DNA from: Clostridium sp. DSM 17811
GTDB taxonomy: Bacteria > Bacillota > Clostridia > Clostridiales > Clostridiaceae
Direction of reading: 5' to 3'
Length of the DNA: 64,000 bases
Assembly: GCF_018861905.1 (NCBI RefSeq)
Contig: NZ_JAHLDU010000004.1
Span: 1 to 64,000, forward strand
Part shown: piece by piece, positions 1 to 7,865 of the stretch
Numbering within the stretch: position 1 is the first letter of the stretch
How the letters are laid out: each line of letters begins with the position of its first letter
The notes under the pieces: generated by a model
Told to the model about the DNA's origin: nothing
The model's database searches: none
What the model saw: only the letters and a program-made list of their open reading frames with translations
Position numbers and translations under genes: made by a program

Positions 1-149
1 GAGTGATTGGTAGTAAAAGTTTTAGAGAAATTAATGAGTTCTTATATGTGTAATTTATTAGCTCCTTAATAGATGAGAGTATTTGAGAAGTTAACGTATC
101 TAAGAACCCCACTCCTTAAGGTGTGGGAGTATCAGCAAGTAATTATAGA
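1..149 (+). mobile_element. Probable right end of an IS200/IS605-like element
   Basis: No intact gene is visible. A hairpin at 108-127 (arms CCCAC and GTGGG, an inner CC/GG pair, loop TTAA) lies about 10 bases before the point where recognisable sigma-factor coding sequence resumes (about 138-150). A subterminal imperfect hairpin close to the right end is typical of IS200/IS605 elements. A short open frame on the plus strand stops at 53 and could be the last codons of an element gene, but I do not recognise it. The left end lies outside the window, so the element type is an inference. Confidence 0.35.
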
Positions 150-296
150 ATGGTGATTGCATTAAGATATTTTGATGATCAGAGTTATTTAGAGATTTCA
201 GAATTGTTAAATAGACCGCTTGGAAGCATTAAAACTGATTTATATAGGGCTAAAGCTATATTAAAGAAACAACTAGAAAATGATATGGAGGTGTAA
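138..296 (+). pseudogene. ECF-type RNA polymerase sigma factor, C-terminal fragment (region 4)
   Basis: The frame ending at 294-296 encodes a sigma-70 region 4 helix-turn-helix tail: RMVIALRYFDDQSYLEISEL, followed by a segment ending in LYRAKAILKKQL. This is the usual end of ECF sigma factors. The expected upstream part (regions 2 and 3/4 linker, including the Leu-Pro normally just before this segment) is missing and replaced by the hairpin-bearing sequence at 1-137. The stop is 2 bases before the next ATG, so the sigma gene was the first gene of an operon with the anti-sigma gene. Either the gene is broken by an insertion or the window happens to start inside it; the abrupt loss of similarity favours breakage. 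Confidence 0.55.
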
Positions 297-298
297 AT

Positions 299-757
299 AT
301 GTGCTGTAAATTTGATAAAGAACTTTTATATGCTTTTGATGATAATACAATTCAACCACTAGAGAAAATATTCGTTGAAGAGCATATAAAATATTGCACT
401 GATTGTCAAAAGGATCTAAAATTAATAAATATAATTAATCAAAATATTAAAGATGAACTTATTAATATTAAATTTCCTGATAAACTAAGTACAATTTCAC
501 AACTTGTTACAGAAAACTGTATATCTGAAATGGAGAAAACTACTATTAAATCTAAAATACATAATGCAATAAAAACATATAGTGGTATAAATAAGGCTAT
601 AAAAGGATCAAGCGTAGTATATAAACATAATCCATATAATAATTTTATTAATAATAAAATTGAAACTACTTTTAATTTTATAAAAAAACCTATAAAACAT
701 ATGGTTAAAAGCAAGTTAGATGAAATAAACATTCTAAAAAAACTAAAATTAGGTTAG
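299..757 (+). CDS. Putative anti-sigma factor (zinc-finger HC2 type)
   Basis: 152 residues. The N-terminus carries the zinc-binding signature His29-x3-Cys33-x2-Cys36 of the anti-sigma zf-HC2 family, in the sequence EEHIKYCTDCQ, with further cysteines at 2 and 3. These domains bind and hold their cognate ECF sigma factor. The gene starts 2 bases after the sigma-factor stop codon, which is the usual sigma/anti-sigma arrangement. Most family members have a C-terminal membrane segment; none is obvious here, since the C-terminal half is hydrophilic and basic, so it may be a soluble anti-sigma. Its partner seems disrupted, which would leave it without a target. Function is inferred from the zinc motif and position. 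Confidence 0.6.
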   Translation: MCCKFDKELLYAFDDNTIQPLEKIFVEEHIKYCTDCQKDLKLINIINQNIKDELINIKFPDKLSTISQLVTENCISEMEKTTIKSKIHNAIKTYSGINKAIKGSSVVYKHNPYNNFINNKIETTFNFIKKPIKHMVKSKLDEINILKKLKLG

Positions 758-783
758 AACCTTAGGGAAAAGGAGGTGTTGGT

Positions 784-1443
784 TTGTTTATTTTATTTTT
801 AATATTAAAAATACTCCTTTATTTATTAATCTTTATATTTGGTATTATTTTATTATTTTTAATAATTCCCTTTGAATATTATATAAGTTCAAAAATTTAT
901 GAAAAAATTAATGTGGATATAACCTTATTATTTTTTAAAAAAATTATAAAAGTAATTGTGAGACATGAAGACACTAAAGAAATATTTTTATTAAAAATTA
1001 TGGGATTACGCATTATTAGAAAAGAAATAATAAGCCCTGATATAAAAATTGAAAAAGAGGAAAAAGAAAAGAATAAAAAGAAGAGTAAGAAAAAGAAGAG
1101 GAGTAATTTTAATATAAGGGATTATATAGAGCGGGAATTCATAAATGATTTAATAAATTATTTTAAAGATATAATAGGGATCGTAAAACCAAAAACAGTC
1201 AAAATAAATGGTTTTTATGGATTTGATGACCCTTCGCTTACAGGTATGATTTGTGGAATTATACCTCTAATATCAAATCTTATTCCTAAAAGTGATATTA
1301 ATTTACAACCAGTATTCGATGATGAAATAGTTGAAATTGAGTGTGATATTCATGGAAAGATTTCTTTGCTAGCAGCAATAATAAAAACACTTAAATTTGT
1401 GTTTAAGAAAAACAACAGACAAAAAATATTTAAAAAAGCATAA
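784..1443 (+). CDS. DUF2953 family membrane-anchored protein (YtfI-like)
   Basis: 219 residues. Starts at a TTG preceded by a strong AGGAGGTG ribosome binding site at about 771-778. Residues 2-27 form one long hydrophobic segment. A lysine/glutamate-rich linker at about 90-110 follows, then a conserved region containing VKPKTVKINGFYGFDDPSLT, which is characteristic of DUF2953 proteins. The molecular function of the family is unknown. In many Firmicutes the gene lies directly upstream of ytfJ, as here, where it is followed 111 bases later by the YtfJ homologue. It lies 26 bases after the anti-sigma gene, so the four genes look co-transcribed. Confidence 0.75.
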   Translation: MFILFLILKILLYLLIFIFGIILLFLIIPFEYYISSKIYEKINVDITLLFFKKIIKVIVRHEDTKEIFLLKIMGLRIIRKEIISPDIKIEKEEKEKNKKKSKKKKRSNFNIRDYIEREFINDLINYFKDIIGIVKPKTVKINGFYGFDDPSLTGMICGIIPLISNLIPKSDINLQPVFDDEIVEIECDIHGKISLLAAIIKTLKFVFKKNNRQKIFKKA

Positions 1444-1554
1444 AAAATCTGAAACTTAATAATAGTTTATGTGTATTGTTAAGTGTAAAGTTAATAATGA
1501 TTATGTAATAAATAAATAATTAAATATATAATTAAATATTAGGAGGAAAAAGTT

Positions 1555-1947
1555 ATGATAAATATGACAGAGAATGCTGAAGCATTATTCTCAAATCTAG
1601 AAAGATTTTTAAAGACAGAGACAGTAGTTGGTGAGGCAATAATTGTTGGAGAAACAACACTAATACCACTTATTACAGTTTCATTTGGATGCGGAACCGG
1701 GGGCGGAACAGGGAATACTCTTAAGGATGGCGAAGGTACTGGGGGAGGACTTGGAGCAGGAGCTAAGATAACTCCAACTGCTATTTTAGTTATAAAAGAT
1801 GGAAATGTAACAATGCTTTCTATAAAAGGAAAATGTAATCTTGAAAATCTTATCCAAATGGTACCGGGACTAGTATCCAAAGTAAGCTCAAAAATGGGTG
1901 GATTTAAGAACAAAACAGATAAGAATAAAACGGAAAATGATATCTAA
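1555..1947 (+). CDS. ytfJ: Sporulation protein YtfJ (GerW family)
   Basis: 130 residues with the usual family layout: an N-terminal segment NAEALFSNLERFLKTETVVG, the strand TLIPLITVSFGCG, a glycine-rich loop at about residues 45-70, then a C-terminal segment starting ITPTAILVIKDG. The ATG at 1555 follows an AGGAGG site with good spacing. In Bacillus the GerW/YtfJ protein is made in the forespore and is needed for germination in some conditions; its biochemical activity is not known. It follows the DUF2953 gene. The upstream sigma/anti-sigma pair, rather than the usual scp genes, is an uncommon neighbourhood. Confidence 0.85.
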   Translation: MINMTENAEALFSNLERFLKTETVVGEAIIVGETTLIPLITVSFGCGTGGGTGNTLKDGEGTGGGLGAGAKITPTAILVIKDGNVTMLSIKGKCNLENLIQMVPGLVSKVSSKMGGFKNKTDKNKTENDI

Positions 1948-1981
1948 CTTTAGATTAAAAATATTAAATGGTAAAATTGAC

Positions 1982-2034
1982 TTAAACGGCCAAAGTCCTG
2001 AATTATATGGGGTTATGGCTGTTTAATATTTTTT
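1982..2034 (+). terminator. Rho-independent terminator after ytfJ
   Basis: Inverted repeat TTAAACGGCCA (1982-1992) with TGGCTGTTTAA (2016-2026), one G-U pair, followed by a T-rich run to 2034. It ends the sigma/anti-sigma/DUF2953/ytfJ transcript. Confidence 0.75.
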
Positions 2035-2186
2035 GTAAGCTATCTTCTATTTTAGAAGATTATATATCCGTCAATTTGAAATTATTATTGATTATTTAAA
2101 TAAAATCATCTATGATATTGTTAAAGTAGACACTGATTAGATTCGATTAAGCGTTTAAAAATTATATATTGGAGCAGGTGAATAAA

Positions 2187-2963
2187 ATGAGTTCTAACAA
2201 ATATTTAAAGTTTTTAGCAAATATAAGTAAAAATAAACCCAATAGCATTAAAAATAAGAAGACCCCATGCCCATTTTGTAACAGAGAGGGGCTAACAGGT
2301 ATTATAGATGAAGAAGGGCCATTCATTTTAGTTAAAAACAAATTTCCTACATTAGAAAATACACTTCAAACAGTGCTAATAGAAACAAGTAGTTGCGATT
2401 TTGATATCACAATGTATGATAAAGAATATATGAGAAATTTATTAAGATTTGGAGTTCGTCATTGGATTGATATGGAGAAAAGTGGTGATTTTAAATCTGT
2501 GATTTTTTATAAAAACCACGGTCCTTATTCAGGTGGGACTATTAATCATGCACATATGCAGATTGTTGGACTAAAATCTATAGATTACAAAGAATCTTTA
2601 AAAGATGAGTATTTTGAAGGAATAGTAATTAACGAGTCGGATGAATGTGTCGTTAATCTTTCAACCAAACCCAAGGTAGATTTTACTGAATTTAATATTA
2701 TAATAAATAGCATTGATAATTTAGATATAATGGCTGATAATATACAAAAAATTGTTCATTATATACTAAATGATTTTTATGTGAAATGTAGTAGTTTTAA
2801 TCTTTTCTTTTATGATTGGAAGGGTAAAATAATATGTAAAGTTATACCTAGATTTATTACATCTCCATTATTTATAGGCTTTTCTATTTCTCAAATTACA
2901 AACCAAACAGATGAAATTGTAAAGCAGGTTCAACAGTTGTATTTTAAATCTGAACCTAGATAA
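2187..2963 (+). CDS. DUF4931 / GalT-like HIT-superfamily protein
   Basis: 258 residues from the ATG at 2187, chosen because GGAGCAGGTG sits just upstream; an in-frame TTG at 2169 would lie inside that ribosome binding site. A Cys28-x2-Cys31 pair precedes the core. The core has NHGPYSGGTINHAHMQ, where His121-Ala-His123-Met-Gln125 matches the HxHxQ active-site motif of galactose-1-phosphate uridylyltransferase and related HIT enzymes. Family knowledge suggests a nucleotidyl transferase or hydrolase; the substrate is unknown. It appears to be a single-gene transcription unit. Confidence 0.65.
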   Translation: MSSNKYLKFLANISKNKPNSIKNKKTPCPFCNREGLTGIIDEEGPFILVKNKFPTLENTLQTVLIETSSCDFDITMYDKEYMRNLLRFGVRHWIDMEKSGDFKSVIFYKNHGPYSGGTINHAHMQIVGLKSIDYKESLKDEYFEGIVINESDECVVNLSTKPKVDFTEFNIIINSIDNLDIMADNIQKIVHYILNDFYVKCSSFNLFFYDWKGKIICKVIPRFITSPLFIGFSISQITNQTDEIVKQVQQLYFKSEPR

Positions 2964-3101
2964 GTTATTGATTGATAAGAAAATATCCCATATAATTTAA
3001 GTTTATGTTATATCTATTATAAAGATATGGTATTATTTAGTAGACACTTCTTAGAATAGACGAAATATTAATTTTATACAACTATTATAGGGGGAATTGA
3101 T

Positions 3102-3548
3102 ATGGGAATGGTGGATATAAATTTTATTATTTGGCTTGTGATTGTATTTGTAATTTGGTGTGTATGTATAATTTTTAGATACCTAGTTACTACAAATACA
3201 ATAAAGGTAAGCAAAATTTCAAGGATATTTTATGATGATGATGAGAGGTTCATTAAAGTTTGGGGAAAAATGCAAGAAAAAGGATTGCTAAAATATATTA
3301 TTAAAAGTATTTTTTCTATGACTGCTATTATGGGTATAGTAGGTTTGGTTATTATATTGTACCACCGAAGTGTGGGTGGATATGAGCAAAACCAAACATT
3401 GCTGGATTATTTGTCAACGGGGTTCGTCTTAGGTATAATTGAGTCTTTTTTCTGGGAGAAAAATCAAAATAGATACATCCGATTAAAAGAAGACGAAGAA
3501 GAAAGTATGAAAAATGATAATACAAATAACGACAGTGAAAACAATTAA
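3102..3548 (+). CDS. Uncharacterised small membrane protein
   Basis: 148 residues, not assigned to a family. A hydrophobic segment at about residues 6-30 (IIWLVIVFVIWCVCIIFRYL) is followed by a charged cytoplasmic stretch, a second hydrophobic segment at about 70-90 (MTAIMGIVGLVIILYH) and perhaps a weak third near 105-118. The C-terminal tail is very acidic and asparagine-rich. The ATG at 3102 has a GGGGGAATTG site. It stands alone between terminators, so context gives no hint. Confidence 0.55.
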   Translation: MGMVDINFIIWLVIVFVIWCVCIIFRYLVTTNTIKVSKISRIFYDDDERFIKVWGKMQEKGLLKYIIKSIFSMTAIMGIVGLVIILYHRSVGGYEQNQTLLDYLSTGFVLGIIESFFWEKNQNRYIRLKEDEEESMKNDNTNNDSENN

Positions 3549-3577
3549 TGTATGCTTCTAAATATTTGTAAAATATA

Positions 3578-3611
3578 AATTAAGAGAAGTTTATTATGGC
3601 TTCTCTTAATT
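3578..3611. terminator. Bidirectional terminator
   Basis: Perfect 12-bp inverted repeat AATTAAGAGAAG / CTTCTCTTAATT with a 10-base loop, lying between the convergent genes ending at 3548 and 3637. Confidence 0.75.
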
Positions 3612-3636
3612 ATAATTGTTACTCCATGACATTCAA

Positions 3637-4929
3637 TTAGGCAGATAAACTTCTTCGTCTATATACACTCATAATAACACCTACGGAAAGCATATTAACA
3701 AGGCCTAAGGAACCACCGTAACTCAAGAATGGAAGTGCGACTCCAACGATTGGGAATAAATTTAGATTCATTAATATATTCGAAACAAATTGTACTATAA
3801 ATACACTAATGAGTCCGCTTATAAGTAATTTGCCATAACTATTTCTAACATATTTTGAAATGTGTAAAATCCTATATATGAAAGAAATTATTATAGAAAT
3901 AATAACTGCAGCTCCTAGCCATCCAAAGGTGTGTACTATATAACTAAATACTAAGTCAGATGAAATAAGCGGTACTTTTATTATGTCTTCATTTGCAGAA
4001 AAACCATGTCCCAAAATTCCAGATGTATGGGTTATATTATACATCTGAACACTTAAGAATCCAGAGTTTTTGGGATCAGAAAATGGGTGTAAAAACACTA
4101 AAAGCCTTTTTAGTGTATATGGGCGAGAGAAAGAATAAAATAAAAAAGAAATAATATTAAAGGCAACAATGTAAAAAGCATATCTTTTTTTCATACCAGA
4201 TTTAAGTGCTAAAACCATAAATGAAATAAAATAAATTCCACAGTAAGCTAATGCTGGGACTGATAACATAAGAATCAATGGAATAAATAAATACACAACA
4301 GCTTTAATTAAATTTATTTTATTGTTCCAGTCATAGTTATTGAATATACCTGCCATGGATATTATAAATACATATAAACTAATAGCTTTAATGTCTACTG
4401 AAAAAGAGCCTATACTAAGGGATGAAATTCCATTTATTGGATGTCCTATGAAAAATAATAAGATAAATGACAAACACATTCCTACGAAAATATATTTTGA
4501 ATATTTTTCTAATTTTCTATAATCAAAGAAATATAATAGTACAACACCTACAGTACCAATTGCTGAATATAATAAGCTATGATTAAATAAATAATCACTA
4601 GGTTTATATGAGTTTTTATATTGTATAAGATACATCAAAACAACGCCAGCATTTACAAGTATTATGGTTAAAAGTAATGTAATCCAATCGGGGGTTCCTT
4701 TATGTGCTATGTTTAACTGTTTACCTATAGCTTCCCCATCACCCATTCGCTTGATAGCTTCACTAGTTGATTCTACATCTGACAATCCTCTTTCATTATT
4801 TTCATCTACGATATCTTCTATGTGTGATAATAATTCCTCTTTTATTTCTTTATGAGCCCCCTTAAATTTTACATAAGAACATATATTGTCTATATATTCA
4901 TTGATTTTAGAATTATCTTTTATGCCCAT
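3637..4929 (-). CDS. FtsW/RodA/SpoVE-family protein with N-terminal HAAS-like prefix domain
   Basis: 430 residues. Residues 1-75 are a soluble, charged helical domain (INEYIDNICSYVKFKGAHKE ... LSDVESTSEAIKRMGDGEAI). It resembles the HAAS/DUF1700-type prefix found next to PadR regulators. The rest has about ten membrane segments and ends in FPIVGVALPFLSYGGS, the conserved signature of SEDS proteins (FtsW, RodA, SpoVE), which polymerise peptidoglycan glycan strands. It overlaps the PadR gene by 10 bp, so the two form an operon. PadR-controlled HAAS proteins are usually stress-responsive, so this may be a conditionally used SEDS protein. No partner penicillin-binding protein is encoded nearby. 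Confidence 0.7.
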   Translation of the reverse strand: MGIKDNSKINEYIDNICSYVKFKGAHKEIKEELLSHIEDIVDENNERGLSDVESTSEAIKRMGDGEAIGKQLNIAHKGTPDWITLLLTIILVNAGVVLMYLIQYKNSYKPSDYLFNHSLLYSAIGTVGVVLLYFFDYRKLEKYSKYIFVGMCLSFILLFFIGHPINGISSLSIGSFSVDIKAISLYVFIISMAGIFNNYDWNNKINLIKAVVYLFIPLILMLSVPALAYCGIYFISFMVLALKSGMKKRYAFYIVAFNIISFLFYSFSRPYTLKRLLVFLHPFSDPKNSGFLSVQMYNITHTSGILGHGFSANEDIIKVPLISSDLVFSYIVHTFGWLGAAVIISIIISFIYRILHISKYVRNSYGKLLISGLISVFIVQFVSNILMNLNLFPIVGVALPFLSYGGSLGLVNMLSVGVIMSVYRRRSLSA

Positions 4930-5261
4930 ATCACAACCTCCAATAACATATTATCAACGGCTGATCTGAAAGTAGACCATTCTTCTTCTTTTTCTTTTAA
5001 AGATAATTTGCCGGCTTCCATTATCCTATAGTATTTTCGCTTACGTTTTGAAGAACCCTCATCCCAATATGATTCTACTAATCCTTTTGATTCTAATGTA
5101 TGGAGAATTGGATAAAGAGTCCCTTCCTTTAATGTGAATATACCATTTGATTTTTCCTCCATTTCTTTTATCATTTCATACCCATACATTGGTTTTTTAT
5201 TAATTAGTTTTAAAATAAGAATTACAGTGCTACCTTTTAAAAGTTCTTTATTTATTGGCAT
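4920..5261 (-). CDS. PadR-family transcriptional regulator
   Basis: 113 residues, a complete small PadR protein. The winged-helix domain has the family hallmarks YGYEMIKEMEE and TLKEGTLYPILHTLESKGLV, then the basic wing SSKRKRKYYRI, and ends in a short dimerisation helix. First gene of a leftward operon with the SEDS-family gene, which it overlaps by 10 bp. PadR proteins normally repress their own operon; a matching palindromic site lies directly upstream (5275-5312). The ligand or signal is not evident. Confidence 0.85.
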   Translation of the reverse strand: MPINKELLKGSTVILILKLINKKPMYGYEMIKEMEEKSNGIFTLKEGTLYPILHTLESKGLVESYWDEGSSKRKRKYYRIMEAGKLSLKEKEEEWSTFRSAVDNMLLEVVIWA

Positions 5262-5274
5262 TTTTAACCCTCCT

Positions 5275-5312
5275 TATACATAGATGCTCTATACATAGTT
5301 AATCTATGTATA
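5275..5312 (-). promoter_or_regulatory. Candidate PadR operator with three half-sites
   Basis: TATACATAG occurs at 5275-5283 and 5290-5298, and its inverse CTATGTATA at 5304-5312. The last two form a palindrome with a 5-base spacer (ttaat). The element sits immediately upstream of the padR start at 5261, fitting autoregulation. PadR sites commonly contain ATGTA/TACAT half-sites. Confidence 0.55.
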
Positions 5313-5390
5313 ATGATAACACCGATCAATAAAATGTCAATATATACTTTTACATTTATATTTTAGAATAAATGTTTTTTTTAAGATTAG

Positions 5391-5455
5391 TTGACATTAT
5401 AATAATAAAGTTATATATTTATAGTGTACTACATAACATAGTACACGTAGTACAC
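5391..5455 (+). promoter_or_regulatory. Promoter and candidate operator for the GntR/ABC operon
   Basis: TTGACA (5391-5396), 17-base spacer, TATATT (5414-5419). Directly downstream are three related 8-9-mers: GTGTACTAC (5424-5432), TAGTACAC (5439-5446) and GTAGTACAC (5447-5455). The first is inverted relative to the others. YtrA-type GntR regulators bind such GTGTA/TACAC sites over their own promoter, so self-repression is likely. Confidence 0.6.
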
Positions 5456-5502
5456 GTTATGCAACTAGTAAAAAAATTGATTGAATGAAAGAAGGTGAGG
5501 CC

Positions 5503-5874
5503 ATGATAAATATTGATAGTAGAAGCAGTAAGCCTATTTATGAACAGATTATTGAGAAGGTAAAGGAAAATATAATAAAAGGAATATTAAAACCAGGAGA
5601 TAAACTGCCTTCTGTACGGGAACTCGCAGCAGCTATAACGGTAAATCCTAATACTATAAGTAAAGCATACATTGAGCTTGAGCGAATGAAGACAATCCAA
5701 GTTATAAGGGGAAAAGGAACTTTTGTATCAGAAAATTTTAAACCTGTTATGGATGAGGAAAAAATGAAAGAAATTAAAGAACATATGAAGAAGATAATAA
5801 TAGAAGCGCATTATATAGGTCTTGATAAGGATACATTAATAGATATATTAAATGATATTTATAGTGAGTTTTAG
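5503..5874 (+). CDS. GntR-family regulator, YtrA subfamily
   Basis: 123 residues from the ATG at 5503, which has GAAGGTGAGG just upstream; the earlier in-frame ATG at 5485 has no such site. The winged-helix DNA-binding domain is complete (PIYEQIIEKVKENIIKG, then LPSVRELAAAITVNPNTISK and GKGTFVSE). Only a short C-terminal helical tail follows, which defines the YtrA subfamily. These regulators repress ABC transporter operons, and two ATPase/permease pairs follow directly, so that is its likely target. A candidate operator lies at 5424-5455. Confidence 0.85.
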   Translation: MINIDSRSSKPIYEQIIEKVKENIIKGILKPGDKLPSVRELAAAITVNPNTISKAYIELERMKTIQVIRGKGTFVSENFKPVMDEEKMKEIKEHMKKIIIEAHYIGLDKDTLIDILNDIYSEF

Positions 5875-5906
5875 TAATTAGAAATCTTAAAAGGGGGGGG
5901 ATTATT

Positions 5907-6797
5907 TTGATAGATATAAAAAATGTGAGCAAAAAGATAGATGATAAATACATTTTAAAAAATGTAGATTTGCATGTGAATAAGGGGAGTATATTTGGAA
6001 TAATTGGTGAAAATGGTGCTGGTAAAACTACACTTATTAAATGTTTAACAGGTATTTACAGAGTTAATGAAGGAAGTATTTTAATAGATGGGGAAGAGGT
6101 CTTTGATAATAATAAAATAAAACAGAAGATAGGGTATGTATCAGATGAAAACCAATATTTCTCATCTTTTAAAGTATGCGAGCTCTTAGAATTTTATAAG
6201 AAGGCCTATAATGACTTTTCCAAGGAGAGATTTGATGAACTTAATGTAAAATTTAAAATTCCTTTAAATCGAAGAATACGTGAGCTTTCAAAAGGCATGA
6301 AGATGAGAACAGCTATCCTTTTAAACTTAAGTATAAAACCAGATATATTAATCCTTGATGAACCAACATCTGGTCTTGATCCGGTGATTAAAAAAGAATT
6401 AATGTCAATTATCGTGGATGAAGTAGCATCAAGAGATGTAACTGTATTTATTTCATCACATCATTTGGATCATATTGAGAGAATATGTGATAGCATCGCA
6501 ATAATCAAAGGTGGCGAAATAAAACTTAAAAGTTCTATGGAAGATGCTAAAAATAGTATAAAAAAACTTCAAGTTATGTTTAAAGATGAAGTCAATATAA
6601 ATGAGAAGTTATCTTCTATTGATGGAGTAATTAAGGTTGAAAATATAGGCAGGGTAAATTATATAATTACTAAAAATTATACAAAAGATCTTGAGAAAAA
6701 GCTATATGACATGGGTGCTGAATTTATAGAAATTGTAGATATGAGTCTTGAGGATATGTTTATATATTTCGTAGGGGAGGAGGATAAAAATGAATAA
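5907..6797 (+). CDS. ABC transporter ATP-binding protein (copy 1)
   Basis: 296 residues from a TTG with a G-rich ribosome binding site. Walker A GENGAGKTT at residues 34-42, signature LSKGMKMR from residue 127, Walker B ILILDEPTSGLD with Asp151-Glu152, and switch His at SSHH (about 185). The C-terminal extension ending EIVDMSLEDMFIYFV is typical of exporter ATPases. It overlaps its permease gene by 8 bp. The second ATPase at 7866 differs at only six residues (69, 114, 197, 246, 264, 290). It probably powers a Ytr-like exporter; the substrate is unknown. Confidence 0.9.
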   Translation: MIDIKNVSKKIDDKYILKNVDLHVNKGSIFGIIGENGAGKTTLIKCLTGIYRVNEGSILIDGEEVFDNNKIKQKIGYVSDENQYFSSFKVCELLEFYKKAYNDFSKERFDELNVKFKIPLNRRIRELSKGMKMRTAILLNLSIKPDILILDEPTSGLDPVIKKELMSIIVDEVASRDVTVFISSHHLDHIERICDSIAIIKGGEIKLKSSMEDAKNSIKKLQVMFKDEVNINEKLSSIDGVIKVENIGRVNYIITKNYTKDLEKKLYDMGAEFIEIVDMSLEDMFIYFVGEEDKNE

Positions 6798-7830
6798 GAT
6801 TTTAAATAAGGCCCTTTTCTATAAGGAATGGATATACGTGAAATGGATAACACTTTTAACTATTGTTATACTTTTAAGTAGTAAGGGTTATGGGGTTATA
6901 TCTGAATTAAATTACAAAAGAATGATTCAGGGAGGAGCAGAGAATAATTATTGGTTTAATAACGGACTTTATGAAGCAAATATTCATATTTTTATAATGG
7001 TGTTGGTTGTATTAATACTCGCCATGACTTTATTTGCAGGTGAGAAGACTAGCGAAACTCAAGGGTTTATTGCTTCCATGCCATTTACAAGGAAAGAAAT
7101 AATTTTTAATAAATGGCTTGTTGGAGTGGTAAGTTTATTTATAAGTTTTGTAGTAACGTATATATTTCTAAGCTTGTTTTATTTCTTAAATATTAAAGGC
7201 ATTAATACAACATTAAATCCATATTTCGATATAATTAAATGGTTTTTTATGAATACATTCCAATACATTTGCATTTTCACTTTTATGATGTTTATTCAGG
7301 CAGTTATGGGAAATAGTATAGTATCTAGCATAGTAGGTGGAATAATACTTATGGTACCATTATTTATAACTACGTTAGGAGACCTTATAATCAGAAGATA
7401 CTATGGGTATAATCGATATAGGTATAAGATTACTAATGATATTTCGGACTGGTTAAGTGTTTATAGCTACAATATACCTCATCAGAGTTACGTTGAAACA
7501 GCAATAAAGGGGACGTATGCTCATGCATTTTCTTATTATACTAATTATAAATCGAAGTTATTAGTACTTTTTCTGTTAACTTGTTTATTTTTGTTCTTAG
7601 CTAATTTAGCATATAAAAAAAGAAACATTGAATATAATTTGAGACTAATAGTTTTTAAAAATTTAGAACCTGTATTTATAGGGGGAGTTGCTATTTGTTC
7701 AGGGCTTTTGGCTGGAGTTATTTTTGGAAGTGATCGCTTAAGAGAATTTGGGATTTACTTTGTCATCTTCACTATTATTGGATACTTTATATCTAAACTA
7801 TTACTTAAGGTATTATCGCCAAGGAAATAA
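6790..7830 (+). CDS. ABC transporter permease (copy 1)
   Basis: 346 residues with about six membrane segments. The cytoplasmic loop GEKTSETQGFIASMPFTRKE matches ABC-2-type exporter permeases in which newly encoded transporters carry an S-MPF-TRKEI motif. The start overlaps the ATPase gene. Compared with the second permease (8749), the N-terminus, the first external loop (about residues 35-60) and a region at about 195-245 differ strongly. The final 100 residues are nearly identical. This suggests the two permeases differ in substrate recognition while keeping the same ATPase contact. Confidence 0.8.
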   Translation: MNKILNKALFYKEWIYVKWITLLTIVILLSSKGYGVISELNYKRMIQGGAENNYWFNNGLYEANIHIFIMVLVVLILAMTLFAGEKTSETQGFIASMPFTRKEIIFNKWLVGVVSLFISFVVTYIFLSLFYFLNIKGINTTLNPYFDIIKWFFMNTFQYICIFTFMMFIQAVMGNSIVSSIVGGIILMVPLFITTLGDLIIRRYYGYNRYRYKITNDISDWLSVYSYNIPHQSYVETAIKGTYAHAFSYYTNYKSKLLVLFLLTCLFLFLANLAYKKRNIEYNLRLIVFKNLEPVFIGGVAICSGLLAGVIFGSDRLREFGIYFVIFTIIGYFISKLLLKVLSPRK

Positions 7831-7865
7831 TTAGGAATATTGGAATATAAAATGGGGGGATTACA

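Noticed and set aside
1539-1913. 124-codon proline-rich frame on the minus strand
   Set aside because: It is the complement of the glycine-rich loop of ytfJ; the proline/serine bias is produced by that.
1982-2034. Possible cyclic-di-GMP or other riboswitch after ytfJ
   Set aside because: The conserved riboswitch core is absent and the sequence is explained as a terminator.
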